DNA from: Clostridiales bacterium
GTDB lineage: Bacteria > Bacillota > Clostridia > Christensenellales > Aristaeellaceae
Length of the DNA stretch: 8,000 nt
Reading direction: 5' to 3'
Assembly: GCA_004552515.1 (NCBI GenBank)
Contig: SFOF01000090.1
Coordinates: 1-8,000 of the forward strand
The notes under the pieces are model-generated. The model did no database searches, was not told the DNA's origin, and saw nothing but the letters and a program-made list of their open reading frames with translations. Below are positions 6,200 through 8,000 of this stretch, in pieces (within the stretch, counting starts at the first letter, position 1; every line of letters begins with the position of its first letter). The position numbers and the translations under genes were made by a program.

Positions 6200-6918
6200 A
6201 GCGCACCTCCGTCGCACACGACGATGAGCAGCGTGATGTTGTCCGCGCCGCCCCGGTCGAGCGCCCCGCGCAAAAGCGCCTCCGCCTTGGCCTTCCAGTT
6301 CCTGCGTCCGGAAAGAATATCGCGCAGCTCGTCCAGATCATAATAGTTGCTCAGTCCGTCCGAGCAGAGCAGCCAGACGTCGCCCCGCCGGCGCTCGAAG
6401 CAGCAGATGTCCGGCTCGACGCTGCTGTTCGTGCCCAGTGCCTTCATAATATAGTTTCTCTTCGGGTGAACGCGCGCCTCCGCGGCGGTGATCAGCCCCT
6501 GCTCCACGAGCGAATTGACCAGCGTGTGATCGCGCGACATCTGCTCCAGCGCGCCGTCGCGCAGGCGGTAAGCGCGGCTGTCGCCGATGTGCGCCAGATA
6601 GATCTTGTCGTCGTCCTGCCAGAGCGCGGTGAGCGTCGTGCCCATGCCCTCGCGCTCCTTATTGGCCTTCGCGGCATAATAGACCACGCGATTGGCCTCG
6701 GTCACCGCGTATTCGAGCGTGCCCTGATCGGGCGCGGGCGCGCATTTGAGCCAGCGCGTAAATTCTTCGACCGCCATGGCGCTGGCCACCTCGCCGGCCT
6801 TGTGCCCGCCCATGCCGTCGGCCACGACGACAAAGTTTTCGCCGGGGCGCGGCAAATAAAAGGAATCCTGATTGACCGACCGCACGCGGCCCACGTCTGT
6901 CAGAGCATAGACTTTCAC
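6196..6918 (-). CDS. stp: PP2C-family Ser/Thr protein phosphatase (Stp/PrpC)
   Basis: Stp is the metal-dependent cytoplasmic phosphatase that reverses PrkC phosphorylation, including of PrkC itself. The 240-residue product matches the usual length of bacterial PPM phosphatases. Motifs in order are DVGRVRSVNQD (8-18), ADGMGGH (33-39; D34 and G35 bind the Mn/Mg pair), GMGTTLT (91-97), GDSRAYR (112-118), SRDHTLV (128-134), CSDGLS (185-190; D187) and GGADNIT (223-229; D226). All expected metal ligands are visible. The start is GTG (6918-6916), with GGAGG 11 nt upstream, slightly long spacing. It is supported by the conserved N-terminus beginning directly at this codon. The stop overlaps the prkC ATG. 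It follows rlmN by 45 nt with no terminator, so both are probably on one transcript. Confidence 0.96.
   Translation of the reverse strand: MKVYALTDVGRVRSVNQDSFYLPRPGENFVVVADGMGGHKAGEVASAMAVEEFTRWLKCAPAPDQGTLEYAVTEANRVVYYAAKANKEREGMGTTLTALWQDDDKIYLAHIGDSRAYRLRDGALEQMSRDHTLVNSLVEQGLITAAEARVHPKRNYIMKALGTNSSVEPDICCFERRRGDVWLLCSDGLSNYYDLDELRDILSGRRNWKAKAEALLRGALDRGGADNITLLIVVCDGGAL
6206..6210 (-). promoter_or_regulatory. Ribosome binding site that sets the prkC start
   Basis: GGAGG on the - strand lies within the last codons of stp, 6 nt before the ATG at 6199-6197. That ATG overlaps the stp TGA as ATGA. The arrangement implies translational coupling and roughly matched production of phosphatase and kinase. 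Confidence 0.75.
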
Positions 6919-6963
6919 CTGTTCAAGCGCCTCCCCTTTCGCCGTCCCGGCTCGATGTTTTTT

Positions 6964-8000
6964 TCAGGGATTGTCGGAATATTCTTTCTGTTCGTTCATC
7001 AGCGTGTGCCGCCTGAGCTGGCCGCACGCGCCCTGTATGTCGTCGCCCATCTCGCGGCGTCGGGTGACGGAAATATGCCTTTCCTCCAGCCGCTTCATGA
7101 ACCGCTCGACCTGCGCGGGCGTGGGCGCCTTGAGCGCATCGCGCTCCTTGACCTCGTTGAGCGGGATCAGATTGACGTGGCATTGCAGGCCGCGCAGCCT
7201 GTGCGCCAGCTCGTCGGCGTGCGCCATTTCACAGTTCATATCGCCCACCATGGCGTACTCGAAGATCACGCGGCGGCCGGTCTTATCGACATAGTTGCGG
7301 CAGGCCGCCAGCACGTCCTCCATGGCGTAGGCCCTGGCGACCGGCATGAGCTTTTTGCGGATCTCGTCGTTGGGGGCGTGCAGCGACACGGAGAGCGTCA
7401 CCGGCAGCCCCTCGTCGGCCAGGCGATACATATTCGGCACCAGGCCGCACGTCGAGAGCGACACGCCGCGCAGCGACATATTCAGCCCGCGCGCGTCGTT
7501 CATCAGCCGCAGGAATTTCATCACGTTGTCGTAGTTGTCGAGCGGCTCGCCGCTGCCCATCAGCACGACGTTGCCCACGCGGCCGTCGCCGTTCAAGCGC
7601 CGGTTGACCGCGATGATCTGCCCCAGCATTTCCGCCGGCGTCAGCGAACGCACGCAGCCCTCCAGCGTCGAGGCGCAGAACGCGCAGCCCATCCGGCAGC
7701 CGATCTGCGTGGACAGGCACAGCGTGTTGCCGTGATGATAGCGCATCAGCACGCCCTCGATCAGATTGCCGTCGTCCAGCTCGTAGAGATATTTCTCCGT
7801 GCCGTCCAGCTTTGAGACGAACGCGTCGCGGATGCGCACGGGATTGGCCGAGGCCCCTTCGGCGAGGCGGGCGCGGAAATCCTTCGGAAGATTGGTCATC
7901 TCGTCAAAGGACGCGCCCCGCTGGAGCCATTCATAGAGCTGCCTGCCGCGAAAGGCGGGATAGCCCCGCTCCTTCAGCCACGCGGTCAGCTCCTCGAGAG
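6964..8000 (-). CDS. rlmN: Dual-specificity 23S rRNA/tRNA adenine-C2 methyltransferase RlmN, 5' end outside the window
   Basis: RlmN is a radical-SAM enzyme that makes m2A2503 in 23S rRNA and m2A37 in some tRNAs. The frame is open to the right edge, giving 344 visible residues. They begin LEELTAWLKERG, so only about ten N-terminal residues appear to be missing. An internal ATG at 7899 falls inside the conserved FDEMTNLPK region and is not the start. In visible numbering, the radical-SAM cluster motif is C101-x3-C105-x2-C108 (GCRMGCAFC). C94, seven residues before C101, matches the spacing of E. coli C118. C325 in GACGQL matches the methyl-carrying C355. The SAM-binding MGSGEPLDN lies at about 147-155. 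The short C-terminal tail after GQLRR is ordinary. In related genomes rsmB usually lies upstream of rlmN, which predicts the next gene outside this window. Confidence 0.96.
   Translation of the reverse strand, partial: LEELTAWLKERGYPAFRGRQLYEWLQRGASFDEMTNLPKDFRARLAEGASANPVRIRDAFVSKLDGTEKYLYELDDGNLIEGVLMRYHHGNTLCLSTQIGCRMGCAFCASTLEGCVRSLTPAEMLGQIIAVNRRLNGDGRVGNVVLMGSGEPLDNYDNVMKFLRLMNDARGLNMSLRGVSLSTCGLVPNMYRLADEGLPVTLSVSLHAPNDEIRKKLMPVARAYAMEDVLAACRNYVDKTGRRVIFEYAMVGDMNCEMAHADELAHRLRGLQCHVNLIPLNEVKERDALKAPTPAQVERFMKRLEERHISVTRRREMGDDIQGACGQLRRHTLMNEQKEYSDNP

Noticed and set aside
6197..6217. Upstream ATG at 6217 as the prkC start
   Set aside because: It adds only MRRRCA, has no ribosome binding site at proper distance and lies inside stp, whereas the ATG at 6199 has GGAGG 6 nt upstream and an ATGA overlap.
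6466..7815. Long + strand open frame (449 codons) opposite stp and rlmN
   Set aside because: It is rich in Arg, His, Ala and Val without any family motif, and lies antisense to two genes with complete catalytic signatures. Long antisense frames are expected in GC-rich coding DNA.

Overview
The window is GC-rich (about 65-70% in the coding stretches I sampled) and reads as an ordinary chromosomal segment of a Bacillota, most likely a high-GC member of the Clostridia. Three things point there: the gene order rlmN-stp-prkC-rsgA-rpe, which is the conserved Firmicutes arrangement (B. subtilis yloN-prpC-prkC-cpgA-rpe); a protein with two GerMN domains, a family typical of spore formers; and strong GGAGG-type ribosome binding sites. 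The species cannot be named from this sequence.

Layout. On the + strand, the 3' part of a GerMN-domain gene (2-835) is followed by a 133-nt gap that holds a long imperfect hairpin, then by a complete THUMP-domain 23S rRNA methyltransferase gene of the RlmL/YpsC family (969-2120). From 2121 to 2590 lies a gene-free convergent region. It contains degenerate direct repeats, a stretch of lower GC, one consensus DnaA-box 9-mer and a terminator hairpin that could serve both strands. From 2591 to the right edge everything is on the - strand. In transcription order it reads rlmN (5' end outside the window), stp (PP2C phosphatase), prkC (PASTA Ser/Thr kinase), rsgA (30S-assembly GTPase), rpe (ribulose-phosphate 3-epimerase) and a 58-residue two-helix membrane protein.

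How the genes work together. Stp and PrkC are the antagonistic phosphatase and kinase that read cell-wall or muropeptide signals through the extracellular PASTA repeats. Their genes overlap by 4 bp (ATGA), so they are probably translationally coupled. RsgA matures the 30S subunit, and its B. subtilis homologue CpgA is a known PrkC substrate. RlmN and the RlmL-like enzyme modify rRNA, and Rpe belongs to the pentose phosphate pathway. The - strand block therefore links wall sensing, ribosome maturation and central metabolism, as in other Firmicutes.

I found no mobile element, CRISPR array, RNA gene or clear new system. The points most worth checking are the repeat-bearing gap at 2.15-2.52 kb, a His-to-Asn change in the switch I motif of RsgA, the 56-bp rsgA/rpe overlap, the hairpin at 862-920 and the small membrane protein at the end of the operon.
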